Positions 22,262 through 31,598 of a DNA stretch of 64,000 bases are shown here, piece by piece. Source of the DNA: Epithemia pelagica (taxonomy: Eukaryota > Bacillariophyta > Bacillariophyceae > Surirellales > Surirellaceae); assembly GCA_946965045.2 (NCBI GenBank), contig OX337234.1, positions 3,410,001 through 3,474,000 on the forward strand. Reading direction: 5' to 3'. Made by a program: the position numbers and the translations under genes. The notes below the pieces were generated by a model, which saw only the letters and a program-made list of their open reading frames with translations, searched no databases and had not been told where the DNA came from. Within the stretch, counting starts at the first letter, position 1, and each line of letters starts with the position of its first letter.

Positions 22262-23890
22262 ATGGTGGCGAGTAGTAGCTCCAGGAAACATCAACCAAGG
22301 GAGATTCCTCTCAAACGCGTGTGCCAAATTCTCTTGGCCACCCTGCTCATTAGTTTGGGATTGGTCTTTCCCTTGTCCATGAGCTTTACATCTCGGGTTG
22401 TGGAAGACCTTGTGATGCACAGTTTCTCCAGTTCTCCCCTTCCACCAGACAATGAAATGGCCAAGGACCACAGAGAGACGATTGCCTATGTCATCTCCAT
22501 CACGTCCTGTTCCCCAAAATTTGCCGCCTCGACCAAGGACATGGCCGCAGTTTTGAAAAAGAGTATTGACATGCACTCGTGGCCAAGGAATCCCAACTCG
22601 CGATACAAGAGTGAGGCCTTTGTGCTGGGAACTCCCGAAACGGCCCATTCTCGCTGCATTGCCATGTTGCAAAAAGCGGGCTTTACGCACCGGGTGGTGG
22701 ACCTGCCCGTCCAGTTGCCGGACATTGCGCACGTGGAGGGGGCGGAGAATTTGCCACAATCCATGCCATCCAATGGATGTTGTGGGGAAAAGGAATTTCT
22801 CAAACTACACGTGTATAGCATGACGGATTTCCAGGTTGCCCTTCATTTGGATTTGGATACGCTGCTCGTCCAACCGCTCGACCCTCTGTTCGATGCCATG
22901 ATACAATCGCCCCAGACGGAAGAAGGGTTACAAGCACGCCAACGCTTGTTTGCTCCACCCCTCACTCACAGCGACAACAACAACAACAACAAGAGCATGA
23001 ATCAGAGTGACTTTCCGTATCGTCGCTTGGCCTCGGCCCTGTATGAGCCGGATGTTCCTTTGGAGGAACTCACCATTAATGCCTACTACACTCGTGACTA
23101 TAACATGTATCCTCGTCGAGTTCAGAAAATGGGTGGAAAGGTTGGTATACAAGGCGGAGTCATGATTGTTCGACCCAACAATGAAACCCGGGATGAAATT
23201 GTCCAGTTGGTCCAAATGGGACAGTTCTACCATGGGAGAGGGCCGGACTCGGGGTGGTTTCAAAAGGGATATGGGTACGTTCGTTCGTTGTTCCTCCTCC
23301 TCGAATGGTGCAACTCGGGGAACCGAAAGGGCTCACTCACAAGTGTGTTTCGTAGTTTGGATTCATTTCTATTTTACAAAAAGCAATCATATTTGGGGCG
23401 CCAAAACCATACAAGGCTTCATGGCCTATTACTACAACGAGGTGAAACATGCAGAGAGTATCGAGCTCAATCGATGTCGCTTCAATCAGATTGCGGAGAA
23501 TCCCCGGCGGTCTTCCTATGACGGACGGGGACTTTATCCGCGAGGAACTCCAGTCAGTCCCGACTCTCAGTACGGCGATGAGGAATGTCGAGACGGACGA
23601 ACCAATTGTGACGACGAACAGTGCCAAACCTGGCCCATGTCCCAGTCCTACATTTTACATTTTACCTACTGCAGCCTTCCTACCAAATGTCACGATGCCG
23701 TCTACAACGAAACACTCAAGAACAGCAATGTCGGGACATGCGGCGAGAGTGGTTCCAGATGCGAAAGTTGGTTGCCGAGGAGGCTCAGGAGGCCCTACCC
23801 ACGGGAGGGTACTTTCCCGACATTTATCAAGGGTTTTGCAGTCATGTGGGCAAGTACATCACGGGTCCTCCCCAAACGGTGGTGACGTGA
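22262..23890 (+). CDS. GT8-like glycosyltransferase (glycogenin-type fold), one intron and a probable frameshift
   Basis: I place the start at ATG 22262, which opens a basic stretch followed by a membrane span (LLATLLISLGLVFPLSM), giving a type II protein; an ATG at 22112 is in frame but reads a poor N-terminus. The catalytic region begins near AYVISITSC and has the metal-binding ALHLDLDTLLVQPLDPLFD and GGVMIVRPNNETRDEI. Intron 23275-23383 (GT-AG) joins GWFQKGYG to NHIWGAKTIQGFMAYYYNEV in frame, the conserved GT8 C-terminal block. Near 23730 the reading frame changes: the family-like HFTYC stretch is in one frame, and the plausible C-terminus (CRDMRREWFQMRKL...GGYFPDIYQGF) in another, ending at 23890; the upstream frame would stop at 23885. 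No GT-AG intron of viable size fits, so an indel (or sequence error) is likely. GT8 enzymes use UDP-sugars; acceptor unknown. A truncated relic of its 5' end lies at 29.75 kb. Confidence 0.78.
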
Positions 23891-24680
23891 GGTATAACGT
23901 CAGAGTTCAAGTACCGTAGTACTCTCTCTAGAGGTGTTGTTATTCTAGTCATCAACGCTCATAGAAGCGTTGCGCACGAACCTCAATGGTGGAGATCGCC
24001 TTTTGTCTCTGTCCGAATCGAGAATGGTGTCCACGTCACTTCATACACACCAAGTGATCCTCTCCATCCGACGGACTGTCGCAGTGGTCACAACACAGCC
24101 ATATGCCCTTGTTTGTCATCCAGACAGTAGGCTCACTGTCTTGTCTGTGGAGAGTGGAACCGGGCCCATTCCCAATCGAAACTCGTCACACCCTACGCTC
24201 CCAAACGGAGACGTGAGCATTGGTGCAGAAATGATTTTTGGAGAGGACCAAAAAAAAAGAAGTCCCTCCGTTCCTGGCGCATTCGCAATCCACACAGAGG
24301 GAAACAATGGGTATATACGGTACAGTCGTGACCGACAGTGCCAGGAAGCAGCAACCACATGGACCAAGGTCCGTCCCAAAGAAAGACAAGAAGGGGTGCG
24401 GACCTTTGGCGGAAAGATTCGAGTGCGGTGGATCCTACCACTCCCACTTGGTTCGGATTGACATTGCAGCTGCCATTGTTCCAAGGCAGAAATGTGTGTA
24501 CTCTATGTATTAGGTTAATGTACTGAGCCTACTTCGCCGAACAGGGATCGGCTTACCCAGCCCCCTTACTTGTCGGGAGTATAGAAGCTACTCCGTCTAT
24601 CCACTATCCCTGCGGCCATTCGGTGCTCTGGAGAGAGATGGTTCGAACAATCCCAATGGTTGGATCTATTGGGAAGGTTG
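23891..24680. other. Spacer with decayed ends of neighbouring repeats
   Basis: The stretch holds no intact gene. Open frames at 23970-24513 have no recognised domain. It contains a solo copy of a MITE terminal repeat (24516-24569) and, from about 24630, a remnant of the sulfotransferase-like 3' end that runs antisense into the end of the GT7-like gene. Confidence 0.5.
24516..24569 (+). repeat. Solo terminal repeat of the MITE-like element
   Basis: Matches the right terminal repeat of the element at 54468-55088 (bases 55035-55088) in the same orientation with a few differences, sharing GTACTGAGCCTACTT and ATCGGCTTACCCAGCCC. No partner repeat is found nearby, so this is half an element or a recombination scar. 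Confidence 0.75.
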
Positions 24681-24762
24681 TCATGTGTTCGTGGAATTCG
24701 ACTTGCAATACACAAAACATTTTTCCAAGGCCGAAATGTTCACCTTGACTCGAATGTGGTGA
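24632..24762 (+). pseudogene. Remnant of sulfotransferase-like 3' end
   Basis: In one plus-strand frame the sequence matches the last ~43 codons of the sulfotransferase-like gene at 27.58 kb, ending in the same FTLTRMW and stop. Nothing upstream resembles the rest of that gene, so only the 3' end survives. It overlaps antisense the 3' end of the GT7-like gene, as in the other copy. Confidence 0.55.
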
Positions 24763-26054
24763 ATTTCGGCAATGCCTGGATACAACACGGAGGTATTCGT
24801 CCAGGTTTCTCGGCTCACAATGTGATAGGTGCTTTGTTTCCATCCACCCGTCGCATGTCCCGCTGGATTCAGTCCCGTCTTTTGATAGTCACGTCGACGA
24901 TTCTGGTTCCAGTGGAGAGCACCACGGGTACGAATGCCTCGTGTATGATGTGTCACGTCTTGCGATATGGTGGTAAAGACACCGTCTTGGGGCGGAGGTC
25001 GAAAGGGTGCACCGTGGAACGAATTGGAACAATTGGCCAGGCCCGTATAGGCCAAACGGACAAGCAAATCATCGTCTTCACAACCCCATCCTTGATATTG
25101 ATTGTCCATCCCATTCACCAAGGCCCAATGTTGCTGATGCATCGTCATGACTGCCCCAGCAAATCCAACTGCCCCAGCAAATGCTAGTTTTGGAAGCTTG
25201 AAATTTTTCGATTGGGCTCGAAGGGCCAGGTGCATGGGCATGGTACACTTGTGGTAGGGGACGGCTGAATAAAATGCTGGTACCAAGTCGACATCATGTT
25301 GAGTGATGCATTCCGTTTCGGGTGACACATGATCCAGTCCAACATTGTTGAGTAGGGCTCGATTGAAGAGTTGTTGGTCGGCCTGTTCCACAATATAAAT
25401 GGCAAAGCTGTGCTTTTGTGGCTGTTGCTCGTCTTGCTGTTTGAAGAGTGCCTGCTCTTGATAATGATGTTGCAGATAGTGGGAAAGGTAGACCAAGAAT
25501 CGAGGCAAGTGATAGGGTCGATCTCGATAGGGAATCAGAATGGCATGTCGGTGCTCTTGAATGGTAGTGTCGTTGGTATAGGCCAAGGAATGAACTTGCC
25601 ACGCATCTTGCATGAGACGCTTGGATAGTTTGCATGTAATGGAGCGCTTTGTGTAAGACTTGCGATTCCACAAGAGGTAGGGGAGACTGGTTTGAAGGTT
25701 TTGCAGCCACTCTCGTTTGTCCAAGACACGACGGGTCCAATTGATGGCCTCCATTGATGAATCGGTTGTTGGAGTACTATTCAACCAGGATTTGAGATTT
25801 GCTGCTTCCCCTTGTGGAGACTCGGGTACTACATGAGGAGGAGGAGGAGGAGGAGGGATGGTGCGGTTGCGTATTCCCAGTGTGGTCGCCGAGGAGAACA
25901 AGGAGATTGTTGACATGAGTCGTAATTGTTGCCAAATCAGGAAGAGTATCAAACCTATTTGAAACAGTCCAATCACCATGATGGTGGAACCATGACGAAT
26001 GGAGGAAAGAAAACGGCGATCCATGGCATTCATGGGTGGTTGCCTGTTTCTCAT
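24681..26054 (-). CDS. GT7-like glycosyltransferase, copy b
   Basis: 457 codons, no intron. N-terminal membrane span (GSTIMVIGLFQIGLILFLIW) predicts a type II Golgi protein. The catalytic region has HAILIPYRDRPYHL, SFAIYIVEQADQQLFNRAL, HDVDLVPAF and GWGCEDDDLLVRLAY. The second Gly of the canonical GWGGEDDD is Cys, as in copy c but not in copy a. Compared with copy c there is a six-residue tandem insertion (AGAV-type) before the MHQQHW motif, caused by an 18 bp direct duplication at 25151-25186 in the DNA. Divergent from the sulfotransferase-like gene with about 335 bp between starts. Confidence 0.85.
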   Translation of the reverse strand: MRNRQPPMNAMDRRFLSSIRHGSTIMVIGLFQIGLILFLIWQQLRLMSTISLFSSATTLGIRNRTIPPPPPPPHVVPESPQGEAANLKSWLNSTPTTDSSMEAINWTRRVLDKREWLQNLQTSLPYLLWNRKSYTKRSITCKLSKRLMQDAWQVHSLAYTNDTTIQEHRHAILIPYRDRPYHLPRFLVYLSHYLQHHYQEQALFKQQDEQQPQKHSFAIYIVEQADQQLFNRALLNNVGLDHVSPETECITQHDVDLVPAFYSAVPYHKCTMPMHLALRAQSKNFKLPKLAFAGAVGFAGAVMTMHQQHWALVNGMDNQYQGWGCEDDDLLVRLAYTGLANCSNSFHGAPFRPPPQDGVFTTISQDVTHHTRGIRTRGALHWNQNRRRDYQKTGLNPAGHATGGWKQSTYHIVSRETWTNTSVLYPGIAEIHHIRVKVNISALEKCFVYCKSNSTNT

Positions 26055-26388
26055 GGTCCCCTGAACCCTGAATGACCCTGGTCAAATAAAAAAATTAAAA
26101 ATTATTCTGCTGGATTGCTCCTTGGGCTCATCGGTTTTGATGGTCCGATAGAGAGTGATTTGGGGGCTTTGGGCTGCATGCTGCATGGGGATTGGGGGGG
26201 GCACACCCATAGCATTAGCATAATCGGCCAATAGCTCTTCTAACTTTTCTATTATTATTACGAGAAAACTTCATATCCTTATACCATACACGGAGCCCTT
26301 TTTTTCACTGCTGGCAAAACAACACAGTTGTCATCTATTATACATCATCACGTGAACACAGATACTCCAATTAGCTAGAAGTAACCTT
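26055..26388. promoter_or_regulatory. Divergent intergenic promoter region, copy 1
   Basis: The spacer between the GT7-like gene (minus) and the sulfotransferase-like gene (plus) is conserved in the duplicate at 28848-29171, including an A/T-rich stretch with AATAAAAAAATTAAAAATTATTC next to the GT7 start that continues beyond twenty bases in both copies. Shared control is inferred from the head-to-head layout only. Confidence 0.5.
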
Positions 26389-26901
26389 ATGATCCCCAAA
26401 CCTATCATTCGAATCCCTCTGATCGTCGGCCTGATTCTATACACCGCAGTCGGGAACTGGTGGACTCTGTCACAGCAGAACGCTTCTGCCCCAACAACAA
26501 CACTCAGAACCAAAGAGGAGGTCTAGAACAATCAGAATGCAACGACCCACAATGATTACACGGAGCAGGAGATTCGGGAACAGTGGCTACATTTGCCAGA
26601 GAAGAATCATCAAAAACGATTGGAAATGGTCCACATTCCAAAAACAGCCGGATCGGCATTGGAAATTGCTGCCGCGAAAGCAGGTGTTCCCTGGTCGTTT
26701 TGCCATTTTCGGGTGCGATTTCTCAACCAAGCATTGCCCTTTCCCTTGCCCAACAAAGTCTTTTATCCCAGCGATTCTTCCTTTTCCTCCAACATCTCCA
26801 AGCAGTAGCAACACGAGTACTACTACAGACACATGGGTGGTAACACGCCTTGGCATATCCCTCCAAGTTTCTTTCTCAACACAACCGACCAGCAACTTTC
26901 C

Positions 26902-26941
<40 letters not shown>

Positions 26942-27582
26942 CGACGATCCAGTTGTTCTCCTTTCCTGGATCATTTTACGACCAATCTGCCTTGTTTGCC
27001 GTCGTACGGCATCCGTACGATCGCATGGTGAGTGAATTCAACTACATCCACCAACGAGACTTGAGGGATGGAGGCAAACTGGCAACGGCTTCCGAGTCCG
27101 ACCTCCAAAGGGCCTTGAATGGGTGGCTGCAACAACGATTGATCCCCTATCAAAAGGAAGGATTCCGGCAGACTTTGCACACCGACACGCAACGAACCAC
27201 CACCACCACCACCACCACCACCACTGTTCCTGCGGATGGGAAGGGAGGAGAAACGACGAGCTGTACCACCAGTCTTTTTTCAATCCCACAAGAACGCACC
27301 AACCATTCCATACAGGTTGTACCACTTGGTCGCACGTCTAGGCAACGAGTTCCGAAACAGTACAGGACAGACGATTGCCATTTCATTCCTCAAAGTCATT
27401 TTCTCTCTCCCTTGTCCCTGACGTTCCAAAATGATACGCGGACCACCAATGTCACTGAACCAGCAGACCATCCCAATGGGTGCATCGATAAGGAAGGTTG
27501 TCATGTGCGCGTGGAATTCGACTTGCAATACACAAAACATTTTTCCAAGGCCGAAATGTTCACCTTGACTCGAATGTGGTGA
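26389..27582 (+). pseudogene. Sulfotransferase-like gene with two in-frame TAG codons
   Basis: From ATG 26389 one frame of 397 codons runs to the stop at 27582, broken only by TAG at 26524-26526 and 26806-26808. It starts with a membrane anchor (IPLIVGLILYTAVGNWW). The 5'-phosphosulfate loop HIPKTAGSALEIAA and the 3'-phosphate site FAVVRHPYDRMVSEFNYI are intact, so the family call (PAPS-dependent carbohydrate sulfotransferase-like, Golgi) is good. Poly-Asn from (AAC)n (26904-26941) and poly-Thr from (ACC)n (27196-27225) interrupt it. In the partial copy at 29.17 kb the first TAG position is CAG, so a C-to-T change made the first stop. The last ~27 codons overlap antisense the end of the GT7-like copy c. 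Either a young pseudogene or stop suppression; the former is more likely. Confidence 0.72.
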
Positions 27583-28847
27583 ATTTCGGCAATGCCTGGA
27601 TACAACACGGAGGTATTCGTCCAGGTTTCTCGGCTCACAATGTGATAGGTGCTTTGTTTCCATCCACCCGTCGCATGTCCCGCTGGATTCAGTCCCGTCG
27701 TTTGATAGTCTTTGCGACGACGTTGGTTCCAGTGGAGCGCAGGACGGGTAAGAATGCCTCGGGTATGATGCGTCACGTCTTGCGATATGGTGGTAAAGAC
27801 ACTGTCTTGGGGCGAAGGTCGAAAGGGTGAACCGTGGAACGAATTGGAACAATTGGCCAGGCCCGTATAGGCCAAACGGACAAGCAAATCATCGTCTTCA
27901 CAACCCCATCCTTGATATTGATTGTCCATCCCATTCACCAAGGCCCAATGTTGCTGATGCATCGTCATGACGGCACCCGAAAAGCGTATAAAGGGAAGCT
28001 TGAAATCTTTGGATTGGGCTCGACGGGCCATGTGCATGGGCATGGTACACTTGTGGTAGGGGACGGCTGAATAAAAGGCTGGTACCAAGTCGACATCGTG
28101 TTGAGTGATGCATTCCGTTTCGGGTGACACATGGTCCAGTCCCACATTTGTGAGGAGGGCTCGATTGAAGAGTTGTTGGTCGGCCTGTTCCACAATATAA
28201 ATGGCAAAGCTGTGCTTTTGTGGCTGTTGCTCGTCTTGCTGTTTGAAGAGTGCCTGCTCTTGATAATGATGTTGCAGATAGTGGGAAAGGTAGACCAAGA
28301 ATCGAGGCAAGTGATAGGGTCGATCTCGATAGGGAATCAGAATGGCATGTCGGTGCTCTTGAATGGTAGTGTCGTTGGTATAGGCCAAGGAATGAACTTG
28401 CCACGCATCTTGCATGAAACGCTTGATTACTTTGCAAGTCATGGAGGGCTTTCGGTAAGACTTGCGATTCCACAAGAGGTAGGGGAGACTGGTTTGAAGG
28501 TTTTGTAGCCACTCTCGTTTGTCCAAGACACGACGGGTCCAATTGATGGCCTTCATGGAATCGGTTGTTGGAGTACTATTCAACCAAGATGTGAGATTTG
28601 CTGCGTTTCGTTGTGGAGACTCTGATACTACATGAGGAGGAGGAGGAGGGATGGTGCGGTTGCGTATTCCAAGTGTGGTCACTGAGGAGAACAAGGAGAC
28701 TGTCGACATGAGTCGTAGTTGTTGCCAAATCAGGAAGAGTATCAAACCTATTTGAAACAGTCCAATCACCATCATGGTGGAACCATGACGAATGGAGGAA
28801 GGAAAACGACGATCCATGGTATTCTTGGGTGGTTGTCTGTTTCTCAT
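27501..28847 (-). CDS. GT7-like glycosyltransferase, copy c
   Basis: 448 codons, no intron. Nearly identical to copy b: N-terminal membrane span, HAILIPYRDRPYHL, HDVDLVPAF, and GWGCEDDDLLVRLAY with Cys in place of the second Gly. It lacks the six-residue insertion of copy b and differs in a few places in the stem. Both duplicates keep open frames, which suggests that they are young or under selection. The 3' end overlaps that of the sulfotransferase-like gene on the other strand by about 80 bp. Confidence 0.85.
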   Translation of the reverse strand: MRNRQPPKNTMDRRFPSSIRHGSTMMVIGLFQIGLILFLIWQQLRLMSTVSLFSSVTTLGIRNRTIPPPPPHVVSESPQRNAANLTSWLNSTPTTDSMKAINWTRRVLDKREWLQNLQTSLPYLLWNRKSYRKPSMTCKVIKRFMQDAWQVHSLAYTNDTTIQEHRHAILIPYRDRPYHLPRFLVYLSHYLQHHYQEQALFKQQDEQQPQKHSFAIYIVEQADQQLFNRALLTNVGLDHVSPETECITQHDVDLVPAFYSAVPYHKCTMPMHMARRAQSKDFKLPFIRFSGAVMTMHQQHWALVNGMDNQYQGWGCEDDDLLVRLAYTGLANCSNSFHGSPFRPSPQDSVFTTISQDVTHHTRGILTRPALHWNQRRRKDYQTTGLNPAGHATGGWKQSTYHIVSRETWTNTSVLYPGIAEIHHIRVKVNISALEKCFVYCKSNSTRT

Positions 28848-29171
28848 TGTCCCCCCTGAATGACCGTGTGGTCAAATAAAAAAATTAAAAATTATTCTGC
28901 TGGATTGTTCCTTATTGGGCTCATTGGTTTTGACGGTCCCGATAGAGAGTGTGATTTGGGGGCTTTGGGCTGCAGGGGGGGGGGACACCCATAGTATTAG
29001 CATCTAATCGGCTTATAGCATAGCTCCTCTATCCCTTTTCACTTTTCTACTCCTACACTTCATATCCGTAACAATACGGAGCCCTTTTCACTGCTGGCAA
29101 AACAACAGTTGTCATCATCTATTACATGATAAAGTGAACACAGATACTCCTAGGTAGCTAGTAGTAACCTT
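28848..29171. promoter_or_regulatory. Divergent intergenic promoter region, copy 2
   Basis: Duplicate of 26055-26388 with small indels and substitutions, including a poly-G run near 28976-28983. Confidence 0.5.
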
Positions 29172-29690
29172 ATGATCCCCAAACCCATCATTCGAATCCC
29201 TGTGATCGTCGGCCTGATTCTATACACCGCAGTCGGGAACTGGTGGACTCTGTCACAGCAGAACGCTTCTGCCCCAACAACAACACTCAGAACCAAAGAG
29301 GACGAGGTCCAGAACAAGAAGAACGCAACGACCCACAATGACACGGAGCAGGAGATTCGGGAACAGTGGTTACATTTGCCAGAAACATCATCATCAAGAC
29401 ACGACGAGTGTCCATGACAAGCAACAACGACGATTGGAATTGGTCCACATTCCAAAAACAGTCGGTTCGGCATTGGAAATTGCCGCCGCGAAAGCCGGTC
29501 TTCCCTGGTCGTTTTGCCATTTTCGGGTCCGATTTCTCAACCCTTGCCAAACAAAGTCTTTTGTCCCAGCGATTCTTCCTTCTCCTCCAACACCTCCAAC
29601 GAGTCCAAGTCGCAGTTGGGTCAGCATCTTCGATGCATTCTCTTTTTTTACTCAATGCACATCGTACATTCAAGGGAGTAAGTGTTGGCG
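29172..29690 (+). pseudogene. Truncated, frameshifted sulfotransferase-like copy
   Basis: Starts at ATG 29172 with the same membrane anchor as the copy at 26389 and reads to a stop at 29417. The 5'-phosphosulfate loop region (HIPKTVGSALEIAAAKAG, with Val for Ala) continues in another frame, so one or more indels intervene near 29390-29420. Homology ends near 29600; the 3'-phosphate site and the rest are absent. Confidence 0.75.
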
Positions 29691-29744
29691 TTGGGTAGAG
29701 GTGTCCTGGGTCCTATGCCATAACAACACCATAGAAGATGTGCT

Positions 29745-30115
29745 TTGGATGAGTTTGTCGTCCTGTTCTATACTGTGTCATCCCCAGGAGGGAAACAGCG
29801 ACAAAAGACAACAGGTTCCTTCCGCAACAAAAACACGACATGGCGAGTATCTCCAGGAAGAAAAATCCACTCCAGCTCAAGGGCAAGTTCCAGATTCTCT
29901 TGGTGACCCTGTTCCTTACTTTGTCTTTTCTTTGTCCATGATCTTTACATCTCTGGTTGAAGACCTTGTGATCCCCAGTTCCTTCAGTGCTCCACTTCCC
30001 TCAAAACGACGGCACGACAATGGAGGACGACCACCAGAACAGAAGTAGTATGTAGTATGCCCAGCAACACCACCAGCCGCAGCCGCAGCAGCAGAGAGAC
30101 GATTGCCTATGTCAT
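29745..30115 (+). pseudogene. 5' relic of the GT8-like gene
   Basis: Resembles 22150-22500: the upstream TGAGTTTGTCGTCCT block, the start ATGGCGAG, the basic stretch, the membrane-span codons and the GAGAGACGATTGCCTATGTC block are recognisable, with stops and indels (stop soon after LTLSFLCP). Nothing of the catalytic domain follows. It shows that an additional GT8 copy once stood beside the sulfotransferase-like gene. Confidence 0.7.
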
Positions 30116-30206
30116 CTTGCAAACGACCACAACGACCAAGAAAATCCGGACAGTTGGAAAGGTGATTTATCCATGAGACCACATGTCACTCACCATACGC
30201 AAGCTC

Positions 30207-31598
30207 TCAAACAAAGGTATCCTCTCGAGATATGATTGAGACCACGTGTTGTGCCTCCGCTAATAAGGTTGACAATCGCTCTTGTTCGGCACGTAAATGT
30301 TCATGATCGACAGTTAATTGCGTAGCTTCCTGTTTGAGTGCTTCTATTTCTTGTTTTCGCCGTTGTCGATCTCGTCGGCATCGAAGTACATTTGATCGTC
30401 TGTTCGTCTCTTTACATTCGTTAGCATCCATGGCATCTGGTTCTTCTTGCTTTCGTTTCCCATTTGCGTTCTCGGTGTCGGCGTGCGATGGATCTCCTCT
30501 AGATTCAGCAACAGTGCTTGGTAGGCAAGTGGTTGTGCCGTGGGCGACATTATCAGTCTGGCATGTGCTCGTAGAGGTCAGAGAAGGAGGTTTCTTCAGT
30601 AAGCGATTCTTGTAGACGTGTTCTTCCCACTCTTGTCGTTCTTGACACCAATTGTACCAGTCCTCAGTCGTCCAATCACCACCAAACGCCATTGGAATGC
30701 CTCTCTTGGATAGACCCACGTTCATCAGCTCTTTGAGAATCTGATTGGGCTCGGATTCTACATGAAAGTACATCTTGGGATCTTTGTACCAATAGCGACA
30801 CAATTCGACTACCGCCTTGGAAGCGGTGGCTATTAAATGATGTTTTCGACGAATGGGAATACTGACAAAATGGCCACAGGGGCGGACAGGAAACACCTTC
30901 GATCCGAGATGGGATAGACGATGGGCGAATTCCCAATCGAATTCACATCGGCTTCGTGGAGTCACCAAAACGGCCAAGCCAATCAACAAACCATCCATTT
31001 GCGACAAAATATCTTTGCACACAATACACATGGCATAAAACCACGCACGAAGCTTGTTTTCGTCCGTTGCCGTTTGGGTCCAATTGTTCCGATCATCTAG
31101 GACGACTTTGCGACCCGTATTGGTTTCCGGTAAAATGGTTGGATACCCTGCAAATATGGTATGCACATCTTCGGGAGTGAGGGCACCCGTTCCAGTCAAA
31201 ACCAGCGGTAAAAAGGCTCGTTGAGATCCAAACAGTTTGAGACGTTCCGTCCAATACCGACACAGCCGTTTGGCGGCCTCGAGGATATCGTACTGACAAC
31301 ATCGAACAAACTGGATTGGATCCGACTCGGTGTCGACAAGATCGGGGCATTTTTGCATAGCCTCCTGGTACGCTTGACAGTTCTGACCAGAAGGTAGACA
31401 TTGAATGACGCCATGGACGTAGGTTCGAACTCGCGCTCGCAATAGGGGCAATTGAGAGAGATCTGCGGCCAGTGTGCCTTGTGGAGGAATCACCGTTGAT
31501 CCGTTGTTGTGGATCAAGGCGCCGTTCTGTTGATGATGTAGACTGATGCTAGGATTGGCATCAAGGACTTGACGACGACTGTTTGGAGAGAAATTCAT
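30207..31598 (-). CDS. CRAL-TRIO-like plus bZIP protein, copy b
   Basis: 463 codons, no intron. About residues 85-330 match the same diatom region as the paralogue at 18.5 kb (DPIQFVRCCQYDILEAAKRL, FLPLVLTGTGALTPEDV, ILPETNTGRK). The C-terminal ~65 residues have a bZIP basic region with the Asn-x7-Arg signature (NVLRCRRDR) followed by leucine-type heptads. It lacks the long low-complexity N-terminus of copy a. Likely nuclear transcription factor; ligand and targets unknown. It is at the right edge of the glycosyltransferase cluster, transcribed towards it. Confidence 0.72.
   Translation of the reverse strand: MNFSPNSRRQVLDANPSISLHHQQNGALIHNNGSTVIPPQGTLAADLSQLPLLRARVRTYVHGVIQCLPSGQNCQAYQEAMQKCPDLVDTESDPIQFVRCCQYDILEAAKRLCRYWTERLKLFGSQRAFLPLVLTGTGALTPEDVHTIFAGYPTILPETNTGRKVVLDDRNNWTQTATDENKLRAWFYAMCIVCKDILSQMDGLLIGLAVLVTPRSRCEFDWEFAHRLSHLGSKVFPVRPCGHFVSIPIRRKHHLIATASKAVVELCRYWYKDPKMYFHVESEPNQILKELMNVGLSKRGIPMAFGGDWTTEDWYNWCQERQEWEEHVYKNRLLKKPPSLTSTSTCQTDNVAHGTTTCLPSTVAESRGDPSHADTENANGKRKQEEPDAMDANECKETNRRSNVLRCRRDRQRRKQEIEALKQEATQLTVDHEHLRAEQERLSTLLAEAQHVVSIISREDTFV

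Larger units (their letters stand above)
24640..26795. repeat. Segmental duplication, copy 1
   Basis: About 2.15 kb that corresponds to 27468-29600. It covers the GT7-like gene, the intergenic divergent promoter and the 5' ~135 codons of the sulfotransferase-like gene. The protein products of the two GT7 copies are nearly identical over most of their length. Borders are read by eye and could be off by some tens of bases. Confidence 0.85.
27468..29600. repeat. Segmental duplication, copy 2
   Basis: Counterpart of 24640-26795. At its right end the sulfotransferase-like sequence stops matching and is followed by a relic of the GT8-like gene, so the breakpoint lies between about 29600 and 29740. 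Confidence 0.85.

Noticed and set aside
24193-24513. Several overlapping frames of 60-90 codons
   Set aside because: No motif and no consistent strand preference; the area is a decayed spacer.
31415-31440. GGTTCGAACTC as a possible tRNA B box
   Set aside because: Lies inside the CRAL-TRIO-like/bZIP coding region with no A box or cloverleaf around it.
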